Source: Micrasema longulum (lineage: Eukaryota > Arthropoda > Insecta > Trichoptera > Brachycentridae). From it: a DNA stretch of 64,000 nucleotides. Positions 31,563 through 43,734 of the stretch are shown here, piece after piece. Below the pieces are notes generated by a model. The model did no database searches, was not told the origin of the DNA, and saw only the letters and a list, made by a program, of their open reading frames with translations. Position numbers and translations under genes: made by a program. The stretch lies in contig JAGVSM010004234.1 in assembly GCA_022494885.1 (NCBI GenBank), forward strand, positions 62,001-126,000, given 5' to 3'. The number at the start of each line of letters is the position of its first letter. The first letter of the stretch is position 1.

Positions 31563-34500
31563 TAAAAAAACTAAAATTATTATATTTTTTAAACTGTAAA
31601 ATCAGCACAAGTATACACGTTATTGTGATTTTTTTTGTAAAAAAATTATAAAATTTAAAATAAGCTTCATGTTCTTAACCAAACGATAAAAATATTTGGG
31701 ATTTACTTCAAATATGAATCCCCAAATCATAAAATCTTAGCTTCCGTGGTAAGAAACAATTCTGGCAAGGAAAGCGTCTTTTGCTGGGTAAATACATTTT
31801 TTCAATATTGTTATCATGTTATCCACATATTGATCTTAATTTGCAACAATATGTAAAGCCTCTTAAAGTAGTGTAACATTGTTTTTAGTCTAGTTGCATG
31901 GATTTTGATTAACACACCGAGGCATTACAAAGAATTTGTACATAACTCATTTAACTATTTGTTCAAAGTAAGATCACTTTTGGATTATGATTCTGACTCA
32001 TATTTTCGATTTTGTGGTTTGGACACATTTTTGCATAATACCATACATAAGTCGTCAAATGTAACATATATAGTCAGGTCATTTACACAATAAATGCGCT
32101 ACATAAAGTATTTAACTAATTATAGAAAGATTTACACTTGGAGTCATAATTTTGAATAAAAAGAAAAACGACTTTTCTACTAAAGTTATTGTATTTTCGT
32201 TTCAGTATAAAGTATGTTAACTTTTAAAATATAGCATAATATTCTATGAGTGGCTGTTTTGTTTTTTGAGCAAATAGTCTTTTGTTAATGGACTTTTTGT
32301 TCTTAATTCTTTGTTTTTTTTACAGTAAACGCCCAGAAAGCTTTCAATATAGGATTGTTCTTAATCAAATATAGGTTCCTGTGTTAAAATTATTAATAAA
32401 TAAAATTTCTATTACTTGTCTATAACGTTATTTTTCATTTAGATAATTAAAGCTGAATAGGAGGCGTATATTTTTTATATGAATTTAATTAAATGAAAAT
32501 GAAATGATGATTCCCATTAAAAGCAAGAAAAAATCTTTGAATGATTATATTCTCGGTTGGTCAGGGTGTCGTAGTTTATTTTTATAATCTCCGTCCATAT
32601 CACCCCTTTTCTATCTGGTGACAAGCCTCTAAAATAAAGGTTTAGCGGGTAATTCCTTTTAAAAATAAAATGTTGATGATGTTTTTGAATACTTTATCCA
32701 TACTCACTTTATCAAAATTTAGGCATGGTACCTACTTGATTCAGAATCATGACAAATTAATCATATTTTTTCAGAAATGCATTTTTAGCAGCAATTTTGA
32801 TCTAACAGTAAAAAAAGGCGCACTTTAGTATTTAATTAGAATTGTGTTAATCACAATATTTGCACAAAAACTAAAAAAATATCAATTTTTGCCAGTTTTT
32901 GCATAAACTCTTCAAATTGTGCTAATTTACATAATAAGCTATGTTAAAGAATTAAAACGAACAATGAAGTTGCTCATGTATAAATGTATGTATTTTTTGT
33001 AAATATAAAAAAAAGGTAAAATAATATGTTTTACTTGAATTTTCAGTGCAATAACTCGGAAAAACTATTTTTTGTTGAAAAACGAAAGTTACGCATACGC
33101 CCGCGTAATCAAATAACTGGCATTCATTCGCAAAAAAAGGGCACGACTTTACTTTAAGTTCACTTACTTGTACTATCTAGTTTTATTGCTCTCGGAAATG
33201 TTCATTGTGCCACTGCTGTTAATTGAATTAGCATACAATAATATATTAGAATATTTAGATTTTTGCTTTTTGTTATTAAGAATCGTATCATTATTTGTGC
33301 GGTTATTAAAGAAGATTTTAGAAACAAAATAAGAGACTTGTCCCATTTCAATCGCTCACGTGCAATAAAACGAGTTTGAGTATGATAGAGTATATAATGT
33401 ATTTACTTATGTTATACTAAATTTCGTATTTTTTCCTTTTGGTTTTCACAGAATATTGACTGACTTAAATAAATTTAAAGTGTTATTCCACAAAGTAAAT
33501 GCCGAAACAATAAATAATATAATTTACAGACTTCTTTTATTATTTCTGAGTTTAATTATTAAACTGATATAGGCATTTGAATAAACAAATAAGAAGTTAT
33601 AAAATAAAACTGTCACAATAAACAAACCACACTACATAAACACCTGTAGCTATACTTGATGTGAAATGATTACGAGATTTTTTCGCAAATAATGTTGTTT
33701 ATACAGATCCATAAAGAATTACTTTTATACAATGTAAAAAGACAAAAAAGATCAAATATAAACATGTTTTTTTACTGAATTACTTTATACTATTAGGTAA
33801 GTACTAATCGCAGATTAAAAAGTGAAAAAAAGATAAAAGAAATAAAGAATTTTCCATTGACATGCATATCCGCCACAATAGGTCTTTACAGGTCGCAGTG
33901 ACGTCAGGAGTTGGTATAGCACTGACCCCCACCTCTAAGAAAAATTGACAGGCATTTCAACCGACTTTTTGAGTGGGAAATCTCGACTGTTATTTCAAAT
34001 TTATTATGGATAAAAAATATTTAAAAACTGATCAAAGGAAAAAATCTAGATACATAGTTCTGCCCTTCGTATGAAGAGTGCAATATCTCAGTTAGACATG
34101 TTTTAGAGAAAACGCCGTAAAATAAAATAAAGTTGGTTTTGTTGTAGCTTTAATACGAGTACTATGTATGACATGTACCAAAAGAAAGGAAAAAACTGAG
34201 AGCTTAATTTTGTTCTCGTATTAAGATTAATGTTTAAATTTAAAAGATAAAATAGACTTAAATTAAACTAAATGAAAAAAAAAAAACTGAAAATCTAGTT
34301 ACAGTAGTTTTGCTTCCTGGATTTCATGGTTCCTGAAAGAATATTGATATGTGAGTAAAATTAAAATATATATATATTCTTCGTGATTCCGAATATGTAT
34401 TTAACAAAATATCGTCAAAATGTTTTAAATACCTCCATTTATTTTTTGAAAAATATGTGTATTTTATACTTAAATTATTAATAATAAAATTCCACAGCAA

Positions 34501-35167
34501 GCACAAGAAGTTGCCTTTTTGGTGTGGTATTTAGTTTCATTTTTTGTTTCTGTAATTTTGCTTGGTTATGTATTTCTTTTTCTTAAAATTTTGTAACTTT
34601 ATAATATAAAAAAAGAGATTTTTTAACTCTGATGTCTTTCAAATCCATGTACAAAAAATACAGAACTTAATGTATTTCTCACTTTAAAAAAAGAACTCGT
34701 GTTTTGCTGTAATATGCCTTGATTATATGGTTATTTTACACATAATTTTAAGTACCTAATATTTTGCTAATGTAACATATTGTTCAGCACCGTTTTTTGA
34801 AGGATTTTTTAGCAGCCTTTTAAGAGTTATGAAATAGCGCAAGTCATTAAATTAAATAATTAATATTTCATAGTTTCAATGATTAATGCAACAAAAAGTG
34901 TATTTTATATTGTTTATAAAAGACTAAAAACTATTAATTTTTGTAGATAGTTTTTGTTAGAATTCCAGAATTGCTGTAACAACAGTTAAAAGACTTTAAG
35001 TTAAGTACTTCCGACATTTTAAGTTAACGTTGTTTAACTCTTCGGTGAAAATATTTACGCAAAGAGAAACATTTTTGAAAGAGTTTAATTAGGCGTGGAT
35101 ACATCAAAACAAATACATTAATGTTTTGATAAAACTACTATCGTGGGATTTGCATGTTTGCGTAATA
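31563..35167. other. Long AT-rich stretch without recognised gene
   Basis: About 3.6 kb with mostly short open frames and many homopolymer runs. I recognise none of the repeat families of this window in it. It could be unique intronic or intergenic DNA or repeats too old to read by eye. Confidence 0.55.
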
Positions 35168-35173
35168 AGCATC

Positions 35174-35215
35174 CTGACGAAGAGACGGGTACGACTCGGA
35201 ACCGGAAAATTTGGT
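35174..35215 (+). other. Hammerhead-like motif, copy 3 of 3
   Basis: CTGACGA is intact here, followed by a possible GAG/CTC stem, then GGAACC (one change from GAAACC) and GGTA nine bases later, which restores a short ACC/GGT stem with an A in the cleavage position. Confidence 0.35.
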
Positions 35216-35571
35216 AACATTTATTGAAAAGTTTCACCATAAAGTTAATACATAAAAATTAATAATGATTTTTTTATTTAAAATATTTCACCCTCTGTGA
35301 GGCAATAACAAATACTATCTTTATCGGTACAATACATATCGAGACGGTATAAAGTAAATTCGATATTTATATACGAAAAATGAGTATATTTGTATAAAAA
35401 TATCGAGTACCTTCGTCGATAACGTCTAATCAAACATGTTTAGGAAAAAAAAATGTACATATTCTATTTTTCATACAGAAAACTTAATTTAACTTTATAG
35501 ATTATATTTATAAGAATACTTTTTATTATACGGGCTCTGAAGAGTTTTTCTAGTTTGATGGATATTTATAT

Positions 35572-35650
35572 GATCGCTTAATGACAGGTCATAAGTACTG
35601 TTAAAGCTTAGAACCGTAAATTTATTTTTCCGTAAGTGTTTTTCACCTCT
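35572..35650 (+). repeat. Family B repeat, partial
   Basis: CGCTTAATGACAGGTCATAA, GTACTGTTAAAGCTTAG and TTTTTCACCTCTTTAA. Only the distal part is preserved. Confidence 0.6.
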
Positions 35651-35839
35651 TTAATATAAAATATAAACCTACTTGCATCAATACAAATATTTATAATTTC
35701 CTAGAATGAAAATAAAAACTGTCTTTTACTTAGTAAAATTTGAATTGGTTGTGTTACGAAAAAGGGCGAGGAAAAAAAAGCAGGCATTCACATGTTATTT
35801 TAAATTTCAGTACTTTAATTTTAAATGAATAAATTTCAC

Positions 35840-36210
35840 CATCCACATCCAGTGGTGCGTATGGCACATCATTGGTACCCCAATCGCAACGAATGGTCGT
35901 TTTTGAGACACGTAAGGTAAGGTTATCAGTCTTACGCGTCTGGTGACAGGCCAGGAACAATGAAATATTGCAGTGTAAAAACACCTTGAAAACTCATATT
36001 TTTTGCTAGTAATCGAGCCATGGACCTCAAAAATGGTAGGCGATAGCGCCAACCACTACTTGACGTGGCTATTTCCACTCGATTTCCTTATTTAGAATTT
36101 TTACCTGATAGCAGTCATCGAGTAAAAACAATCGCTTGTGATTTCGGATCTATTTCACCGTATTTCACACACATCACTTTATTCGTCATCCACCCGGACG
36201 TATACAAAAT
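35840..36210 (-). mobile_element. SINE S1, long copy
   Basis: Contains CAGTGGTGCGTATGGCACAT, GGTAAGGTTATCAGTCTTAC, GAACAATGAAATATTGCAGT, the tRNA-like part (GTAATCGAGCCATGGACC to CAACCACTACTTGACG) and the upstream segment (TCCACTCGATTTCCTTATTT, TTTTTACCTGATAGCAGTCA, ATTTCACACACATCACTTTA). Confidence 0.8.
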
Positions 36211-36397
36211 TTTGTAAGAGCCAAGGAAATTTTTCAATTAATTTTTAAATGTTGTCATTATGAATTTTTAACAATGGCGTTGAAACAAATACATTTGTAG
36301 TCGACCATATTGTTTTTTTTTTATTTCTAAGATTACATTTCTGAATCACAGAGTTTGGGTGGGCGCCAAATAAACTAGGAACTAAATATCCGATTCA

Positions 36398-36490
36398 ACA
36401 ACATAAATATACAATTCTTAAGCCACGTAAATGCCGAGATTTCCATATTCCCTTCTCACGGAGGTTCTACGTCTCCGTTGAAATATGTGT
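36398..36490 (+). repeat. Family B repeat, distal part
   Basis: TTCTTAAGCCACGTAAATGC, GAGATTTCCATATTCCCTTC and ACGTCTCCGTTGAAATATG. Confidence 0.6.
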
Positions 36491-37139
36491 CAAAATATAT
36501 TCATAAAAAAAATGATAACGTGTACATTTAATGTTACCCTAGGGATAAAAACGTCTGCCTTAAAACGGGTTATACCTAGTTAGGCAGACTAGACATAATC
36601 CAGAGAAATCTATTACTATAGTATGTATGTAGTAGATAAAAACAATTGTGTATATGTAAATAAATCATAAGTTTTATTATTAACCAATACAAAACATATC
36701 GATACGTGAGTAAAAAATAAATTAATACGTTTATTTCAAACACTACGTAACTTTGTGGTCATTCATAACATTATAATTTAAACCAAAATAAAAACACTTT
36801 TGAACACTTTAAATGGTTAAAAAGAAAGTTTTATCATCCAGATATTTTTATTTAAAAAATACCTGTTTTTACTTATACTATTATTGTGAGACAGTATTTT
36901 TGATAAAATTCGATTTACGTAAACAATGCGCAATAAGAATAAGCGGAATTTTATAGTTTTATTTTTATCGTGTGTAAATTTAAATTCACAAAAACCGTTT
37001 GCTGTCGTATTTAAAATAAATGAATATATTAAAGACAAAGAGAAATATATTCAATAATGACAAAATTTTCCTCAATAACACTGTTAAATTTATAATTTAA
37101 AAGAAGCATACTTGTGGAATATTTTCACAACATTATTGA

Positions 37140-37375
37140 TCATTATAATCGTCTCCCTATAGGCACCCAGTGGCGCATAGAGCACTGCCTTGAAATTCTA
37201 ACAGTCATACGCGTCAGGTGCATGTCCAGGAACAATGAAATATCGCAACGTAGAACCACCTTTAAAATAAATAATTCACGTTCACCCGCCAGAAATCGAA
37301 CCTTGGACATAAAGCATGGTAGGCGAACGCGCCTACTGCAATACTAGGCAAGGCGGTCTAATCTTCGCTCGATTT
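37140..37375 (-). mobile_element. SINE S1 copy
   Basis: CACCCAGTGGCGCATAGAGC, ACAGTCATACGCGTCAGGTG, CAGGAACAATGAAATATCGC, and a tRNA-like part from AGAAATCGAACCTTGG to ACTAGGCAAGGCGG, then TCTTCGCTCGATTTCCG. The open frame across it is not a gene. Confidence 0.8.
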
Positions 37376-37833
37376 CCGTTTTAATATATTGTATGTGGAT
37401 AAACTTGTAGCTCCTGTAATGGCTGTGAATGCTCCACGATTTATTTTAATTATTACCGTTTTTATTTTAGAATACCGTTATAAGTATTTAAGTTTTATTT
37501 TATTCACGATTGACGAAAACAGTTGCACACGGTAACTTATAAGACGGTCCTTAGTTTTACTAATAACAAGTTTTTGCGTAATTTTCTTATCATGTTTGTT
37601 TGTGGTGAACACGATTACGTCAAAATTATCTGTAGGTGCTTAATATCAAAACAACATACCTAATAAACGAATGCTAATATGTACCTTTCAATTATTGTGG
37701 TGTTAAAACATAATAAAGCGATTTTTCGGCTGTTGCCACGCTCTCGAAGGCAATAAACTATTATTGGATTATATGATTACTCGGTTTCGGGGCTAGATAC
37801 GACATTAGAAACGCCGAACGGACAGTGTTTCTA

Positions 37834-38130
37834 TCACGACGCAGACAGGAAGAGAAGCGGATATATGGATGGTCCATAGTGTCTGGTTACATCAGGTATT
37901 AGGTCACTTTCACTAGAACTACCGACTACGCCTCCGGTAAATATCATGTCTGCTCGTATCTGACCGCGTGACACGACCGTCTGTACTCTCGCGCTCTCCT
38001 TTTGCACACATGTGTACTGTATTCGACTCATCACTGCGGGGGAACCACCATGTACCACGGGTACAGAAGAGACTATGGATTCCACGCTTACTTTTATAAT
38101 TTCAGAAAAACAAGTTAGACGCGCAATATG
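37834..38130 (-). CDS. Possible 5' exon (uncertain), open minus-strand segment in a GC-richer block
   Basis: The minus strand is open for about 100 codons, reading through KVSVESIVSSVPVVHG, MSRIQYTCVQKESARVQTVV, IRADMIFTGGVVGSSSESDL and IPDVTRHYGP to a stop at 37834. Composition and GC content (near 48% by eye) are unlike the chance frames around it. A GTAACC within the codons for PDV could act as a phase-0 donor and would join in frame to the TENT5 exon at 23962, but the donor is weak. No family is recognised. It may be an upstream TENT5 exon, an exon of another gene, or a chance frame. Confidence 0.25.
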   Translation of the reverse strand, partial: HIARLTCFSEIIKVSVESIVSSVPVVHGGSPAVMSRIQYTCVQKESARVQTVVSRGQIRADMIFTGGVVGSSSESDLIPDVTRHYGPSIYPLLFLSAS

Positions 38131-38759
38131 ATATTGTTTTCACCACACGCGTCTCTACACTACACTGTACTTTGTCTAAGTTGGTCGGCAACAGGTCAAA
38201 CACTCGAACCGAAACGTACCATTTACAAAATCACGTTTTTGTTTTTTGCCAAAAACTTTTAACATCGCATTTTTTTACGAGTTCATAAGATAGACATCAC
38301 CTAATGAGGACTCGAAACATTTTTATCGACGCTTTTTTTTCGTTAAGAAAATATTTTACAATTCGAAAGTAGTTGGCGACAATAAAAGAAAATTTAAAAT
38401 AGGCATTATCTAAGTTTTGCATTTCATACGCGTAGTAAAATAAGATCAACGATTTGGATCAATATGGTGATGTTCGAGTGTGATTCTGACTAGATTTGGC
38501 TTAAATTAATTAGAAGAGAATAGTATGTCAGTGAACTAGGCGCAGTATGTAGGTAATCGGCCCACATCCTCCAAGTCCGAAGCACTAATTATAGTCCAAC
38601 TGTCCGAACTACCTACATCAGATGATTCTATATGCGGTAGGCGCACTAATGAATGTGAAGATTACGTACTTTGACGATGTCTCGGATATAGTTCTCTCGG
38701 GGAATATAATTCACTTTGGTCTCCATGATAACGAGAGAACAGCTGCTGGCACTAGTTTA

Positions 38760-39120
38760 CTACGACTAAAGGTTGAGTGTCGGCGCGAGCGGTGATTAGG
38801 AACCCGCTGACATGTCAGTCAGTGGCCGCGGTCACAGAGCACTGGCTATCACTCGCTGGCGTGTGGCGAGCTCCCTCGGGAGCGACACTGCTTCGCGTCA
38901 CGCTTCACTCGCGACCGCAGACGACTGGGGCGGCGAACGGACCGCGGTGGACTGCCGACCGCCGAGTGCCGGAGGTCGGCCGCTCGCGCCGCACGAGGAG
39001 GGGGCTGCGCGCGCAGGAGGTGAAAGGGACTGACGTCACGAGGGCCCCCGAGCGCCCTCCGTCGCGTGGCGTCGCGCGCTGACGTCACGAGCGACGCCGA
39101 CGGCCGACCGGACCGTAAGA
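38760..39120. promoter_or_regulatory. CpG- and GC-rich block with two perfect CRE palindromes
   Basis: About 360 bases of very GC- and CpG-rich sequence in a 30% GC background. TGACGTCA occurs at 39031-39038 and 39080-39087, both in the longer context CTGACGTCACGAG. TCAGTCAGT at about 38816 resembles an arthropod initiator on the plus strand, and GTAAGA at 39115 could be a plus-strand donor. Open frames here on both strands are Arg/Ala/Pro-rich artefacts of GC content. It looks like a promoter with a 5' untranslated exon; the gene and direction are not determined. Confidence 0.4.
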
Positions 39121-39369
39121 ATAGACAATAATAATTATTTAGTTCACCGGCGCCCCACGACATGACACGGAGACATACATCACAAATGAACTGACAATAG
39201 AAACAGGCACTCCATTTTATTCGGAACTAATGTAATAAGAAAAGTCTAGAGTTCCTTCAGAAATGTTCTTATTTTTACCGACGCACTATGAACACGAAAG
39301 TATAAAATGCAAACATCTGTCAACTAATTTTTTAAACAAAAACAGTTGATTTTCATTTTTACACCATAA

Positions 39370-39690
39370 TTTCCCCATACGCATCCAGTGGTGTACGCAC
39401 TGCATTGGCACTCCAATTGCACCATATCTAGATTATTTTGCAATTTAGAAGGTAAAGTGATCAGTGTTACGCCTCAAGTGATATATTGCATCGTAGAACC
39501 ACCTTCAAAGCCAACATTTCGTATCCATGGTAAGCAAACACACCAATCTAACTATTTTTTAGACGCCAAGAGTCAGAATCATCTCCAGTCGAGAGAAGCT
39601 ATCAAAACATTCGTCCAGGGTCCTGGTTCTATTTGACTCACAGAGCTGTATTTTTCATCCGCTCGGACACAGTTGGTCATATGATAGTTT
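39370..39690 (-). mobile_element. SINE S1, decayed long copy
   Basis: CATCCAGTGGTGTACGCACT, AGGTAAAGTGATCAGTGTTA, then a degraded tRNA-like part and the upstream part with GGTCCTGGTTCTATTTGACT and TTTTTCATCCGCTCGGACAC. Confidence 0.7.
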
Positions 39691-39859
39691 ATTTAGGACA
39701 GCTGTGATTGCAGGTTTTTTTTGGAAAACGTTATAACTTTAACCATTACAATTGACACGCCCGAAAAACATTTGCACTGAAAACATCTGAAAGCAAATCC
39801 TGAAATTAATTTCAGAACTGAAAGCTGTAAACGTTACATATTTATCATACTAGGAATGT

Positions 39860-40300
39860 AAATACACACATACTTGATTATGACACCATCTCACTTCTAT
39901 TCTGTATGTACTGTTTTCCATAGTTTTAACACTTCACGGCTTTACCATACTATTTTATCATTTAATAGGCCACATCTTTGTTCTTATTTTCAAAGCTCCC
40001 TCTTAAATCCCACCGGCGGTTCTTCTTTCTTCTCTAAGTCATATAGTATCCATGCGGTTTGCTAATAATTGCACTATCAAATACGTTTTTACAGATGCTT
40101 TGTTCAAATCACGCATGAAGAAACATCTATATCTTTTAAAATCTCCCCTCTTTTCCTTTGCTTTTCATACCTTTTCCCTTTAAAAATTTATGGCATTATC
40201 TATTGATTTGTTTTTCTAATATATTGTGTACCAATCTAAGTATTTTCAATTTTTGATAAGTAGGTAAAATAATTTAACCAAATTGATCTGCTGATAAATA
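39860..40300 (+). mobile_element. LINE ORF2 C-terminus and 3' UTR
   Basis: The plus strand reads GGSSFFSKSYSIHAV and, after a one-base shift, NNCTIKYVFTDALFKSRMKK then HLYLLKSPLF and a stop. This is the post-RT segment (..AVxLWN...FKxxLKxHL) found in CR1/Jockey-group LINEs. The 3' UTR ends in GATAAATAAAG, immediately followed by a family B element. Confidence 0.7.
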
Positions 40301-40305
40301 AAGTT

Positions 40306-40475
40306 TTCAGCTCTTTTGCTCTACAAAAGTCGGCAGATTTGCATTGAGGAAATGTGGATATTCAAACAGAAGCAGAGTTGTGAATATTAATCAATGTGTA
40401 AAACGGCCACTCAAACCAGCCAATGACCGATCGTAAGCTTCTCAAAAACGTTTTCCCCCTCTGTTCCAACAAATT
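40306..40475 (+). repeat. Family B repeat
   Basis: TTTCAGCTCTTTTGCTCTAC, GTCGGCAGATTTGC, AATGTGTAAAACGGCCACTC, AACCAGCCAATGACCGATCG, TTCTCAAAAACGTTTTCCCC and TGTTCCAACAAATT. An internal deletion removes the CTTGTAAATGCC part. Confidence 0.8.
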
Positions 40476-41990
40476 TAGACAATAATAACGTCAGATTAGA
40501 TTATTATTATTTTCATTATTTATAAATTTCCTCACCCCGACGCCCTTTATGAAAGGAATTTAATTATTGATTTGAAATATTTCTTGTTTATTTATTCGTT
40601 AATAGATTTGAAAATGAAAAAAAGATGGTACTTTGTATCACGAACGTATGCATTTGTAAGAAAAAAAGTTCAAATAAACTAATTAAACGTGAATTTTCTT
40701 ATGAATACAAATTAATATTTAATGAATTATTTTTTCCAGAAGTACTTTGAATAAATAATATAAGTTTATCCAGAGAATGCGCATCTTGAACATATAACGT
40801 TTAATATTTTACCGTTTTTGCTTGTATATGTAGTTTTTAATACTATTGAAATGTTAATTGTGGTTTTTTATACTTTTTTAGCTTGTATACGTAATTTTAA
40901 TACGTTTTTGAAAAAATAAAAAATAACCTGTATTGGGTGTGCGCATATTTTGTTAATTAAAAACGATAATTTTATTTTGTACTAGTTTAGTTTGTATATG
41001 TACATACATGTAATTTTTAAACTTTTTATATTTTTTAAATTTTCTTTCCCAGATTGCATAATGTATACATCATTTTGAATTTATTTCCTTGCCTAGTGTT
41101 ATGTTTATTTTGTTATTTTTAAGTATTTTTCATACCCTTTTTAATTTGTAGTATATCATAATTTTAATTTTTCTGCTTTTGTAAATAATATTATAGTTTA
41201 AAATATAAAAACGTCTTTAAATAAATTTGTTATCTGTTTGTCCCTAAATGAGTTTTTTTTTTAAAACTTCTTGGGAATATTGTATATAATTATGTATAAT
41301 ATGTTTTCAATTTAATTTTTTAAAAAAAATTAAAAATGCATCGATGCAATTTTCTTTAAAAGAATAAACGATAATATTTCGGAAAAACACAAAGAAAATA
41401 CTGTTAAAAGTTAAATCCGTAAATTGTTGCGATCAAAATTAATCACAGATAAAATTTGATGTAACAAGTACTGGTGTGATCAAGCGATCAGCACATTTTC
41501 CACCATACTAGGGATCTTCCATTTGATTGGCATGAAATATTTATTTTGTTTTTTCACTCCACGATATTTCATTGTCCCTTTCGAAGTGTTGAGCGGATTC
41601 TCTTGGCTTCAAATTACACCTGAAGTTGTTAGAGGGCTCACTGTCTACCTAGTAGCCCGGCATTTTGACAACCTAAGCTCGAAGGATTAGACTTAACCAT
41701 TATATTATTGATATATTTTACACTTTATGTTCACGGGCCGGCATATTGCCGTAAGTCAATTTCTACCTACTAAACCAGACCGTTTAGTTTGAGAAAAAAA
41801 AGGAAATGGACATTTTTTAAGCATACAAAATTTGAAACAAAAATAAACTGAAAATCTCCACAATACTATGAAGAAAGGATATTATGAAAACAAATGTCCT
41901 TCAGTCAGTATTCTGACTCTGTATGGACTTGTAGGGAGATGGAGCTTATTTAGTACAAAAATAAGAATAAACCATTATTTTCATCATTAC
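40476..41990. other. AT-rich stretch without recognised gene
   Basis: About 1.5 kb, mostly low-complexity. The part from 41460 to 41770 is less AT-rich, and CCACGATATTTCATTGTCCC with CGAAGTGTTGAGCGG resembles the SINE S1 body on the plus strand (about 41570-41620), so a worn S1 copy may lie there. Confidence 0.4.
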
Positions 41991-41999
41991 TCGTAGAGT

Positions 42000-42690
42000 T
42001 TTGGTTCTATTTTACGTTACTTTCAGGCCAGGGAGATAAAGAATACGGTTGTGTGTGAAATAGAACTAGAATCCTGGACAAGAGCTTTCGACTCGATGGC
42101 TGAACTCAAGTCAAAACCCTGAATAAGGAAATCGAGTGGAGATAATTCGCGCGCGTTCATGAAATATTAATTAAAAACGCGGTTCAACGCCGGAACATTT
42201 TATGCTCTTGGATAGACGTCTGAAGCGTAAGGTTGATCACCTAACCTTTGACAGACGATATACGTACGCTGCATTAAATTAAATAAATTTATTTGTTTAT
42301 TTCACTAAAAACTTTTTATTTTTTCCTTTTCCATATAAACACCTTACTGGGCATAACCCATGTCGAGGCATTCATTTACATTACTTTTATATATTGTTCT
42401 AGTTACTGTAGTCTGTATTCATAATAATATATGCGCATACATGCACACACATAAATGTACGCATTTATGTACACACACATAATAATAACAAAATAATCGA
42501 AATATTAGTAATATAATATACATAGGTCATGTGCAGATATTGAGCCGACAAGCATGCCACCGTCGCGGGCTATTTGGCTCCTCTACACCGACTAGCTGCC
42601 GGTCGTCCAACATCCGCACAATTTCAATGGACTAATGCAATGCCTTATGCACAATCGGGTGCGAACAACGGTATGACGATAATAAAAATA
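42000..42690 (+). mobile_element. SINE S1 split by another insertion
   Basis: The upstream segment (GGGAGATAAAGAATACGGTT, TTTCGACTCGATGGCTGAAC, GAATAAGGAAATCGAGTGGA) is followed by a body with most of the tRNA-like part deleted (about 42145-42180), then TCTGAAGCGTAAGGTTGATC to about 42282. The tail ATGGACTAATGCAATGCCTT and ATGCACAATCGGGTGCG is found only at 42625-42690. An inserted block lies between. Confidence 0.7.
42283..42612 (-). mobile_element. Retroelement piece nested in SINE S1
   Basis: Starts with AAATAAATTTATTTGTTTATT, which reads as an A-rich tail on the minus strand, followed by ATAACCCATGTCGAGGC shared with 12185-12330. It includes a short hairpin ACATAAATG/CATTTATGT (around 42450-42475) and CA-rich runs. 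Confidence 0.5.
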
Positions 42691-43329
42691 TTTCACCTAC
42701 AAAACTCTATTATTTTTTCGCCTTCAGATAAAATACTTACACTTCCATATTATAAAGAGGTTATCCATCTCTGTTGCAATATCTGTCAAACTTTACAAAC
42801 AACAACCCTTATAATGAAAACTTATGTTGTTTGTTAATGTTTGAATGTACTCAAAATACTGTTGTTTTTTCAGTTATAAACGTAAATATTATGACGGGGA
42901 AATTTGTAAAGGGACGAGTATATTTCTAGGAATGAAGTGAGGTGCGGGCGGGGAAGGGTAGTATTCAATTCGTGAATGGAACCTCCCTTCCCCCTTTCTC
43001 TCTCGCTCCCTTCTTCTTTCCCCTTTCCGTCATTTTACTCTCTCCACAATTCGTACGAAGTTTAAAGGTCACAGTACAGAATGGTGGCATCGAATTTTCA
43101 GTGTATTCCAATATGGTCCTAATCGCACAGGGAACAGATCACCGACCAGTTGATTTTCCTTTCACTGCATGAAAGATTCAAAATGGATCCTCCAATATGT
43201 GGCTTTAGAATTCATCCTTAAACTACGTTATCACGTTTTTGTCTAAAAATAACAAGGCTATTTTGAAATACACATTGAAGATAGAAACTTGTACACTTGA
43301 ACTCTAATTTGAAATAGAGCAATCTCTCA

Positions 43330-43595
43330 ATCTGTCTTCATTGGAGAAACATAGAACTGAGATGGATCTCATATGCATTTTCAAAATACTGAATGCTATA
43401 TGTGATGTCCCATCTCTTTTGCAATCAATTTCTTTCCATGTTCCCAACCATGTCACTAGAAGTCAAAATCGACTATTTATTAAATCTTCTGAGAACAACT
43501 TGTGTTTTTATGCCCCAACGTTCAGAATGTGTGGATTGGTAAATTCGTCACACAACTTGGAATTATTTGAGATAGATCTTACTACAATATTTTGA
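43330..43595 (+). mobile_element. LINE ORF2 C-terminus, related to 61270-62110
   Basis: An 84-codon frame reads LEKHRTEMDLICIFKILNAI, CDVPSLLQSISFHVPNHVTR and RMCGLVNSSHNLELFE. It parallels LQKRRTNIDSIYMFGILNSI, IDVPSLLAQVKFNIPTRRLR and RLCCIVNSKQDLDDLNE at 61870-62110. The element is truncated, with its stop at 43593. Confidence 0.8.
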
Positions 43596-43734
43596 GTTTG
43601 GCCAAATATTTGTAGACTTATTTATGACTGGATTTCACCGCCTAGAGGCATTAAGATTAACATAACCCAGGGGGTGAAATCCAGTTATTTGTCTACAAAT
43701 ATGGACAAACTCAAAATATTTTAATCAAACCAAC
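43586..43734. other. Long inverted repeat (about 50-base arms)
   Basis: The left arm starts AATATTTTGAGTTTGG and ends ACTGGATTTCACC. The right arm starts GGTGAAATCCAGT and ends CAAACTCAAAATATT. The arms agree almost throughout, with a few small gaps, and enclose about 30 bases. The left arm overlaps the LINE stop codon. Confidence 0.85.

Noticed and set aside
38777..39163. Arg/Ala/Pro-rich open frames on both strands
   Set aside because: They follow from the GC content of the block and contradict each other; no motif is seen.
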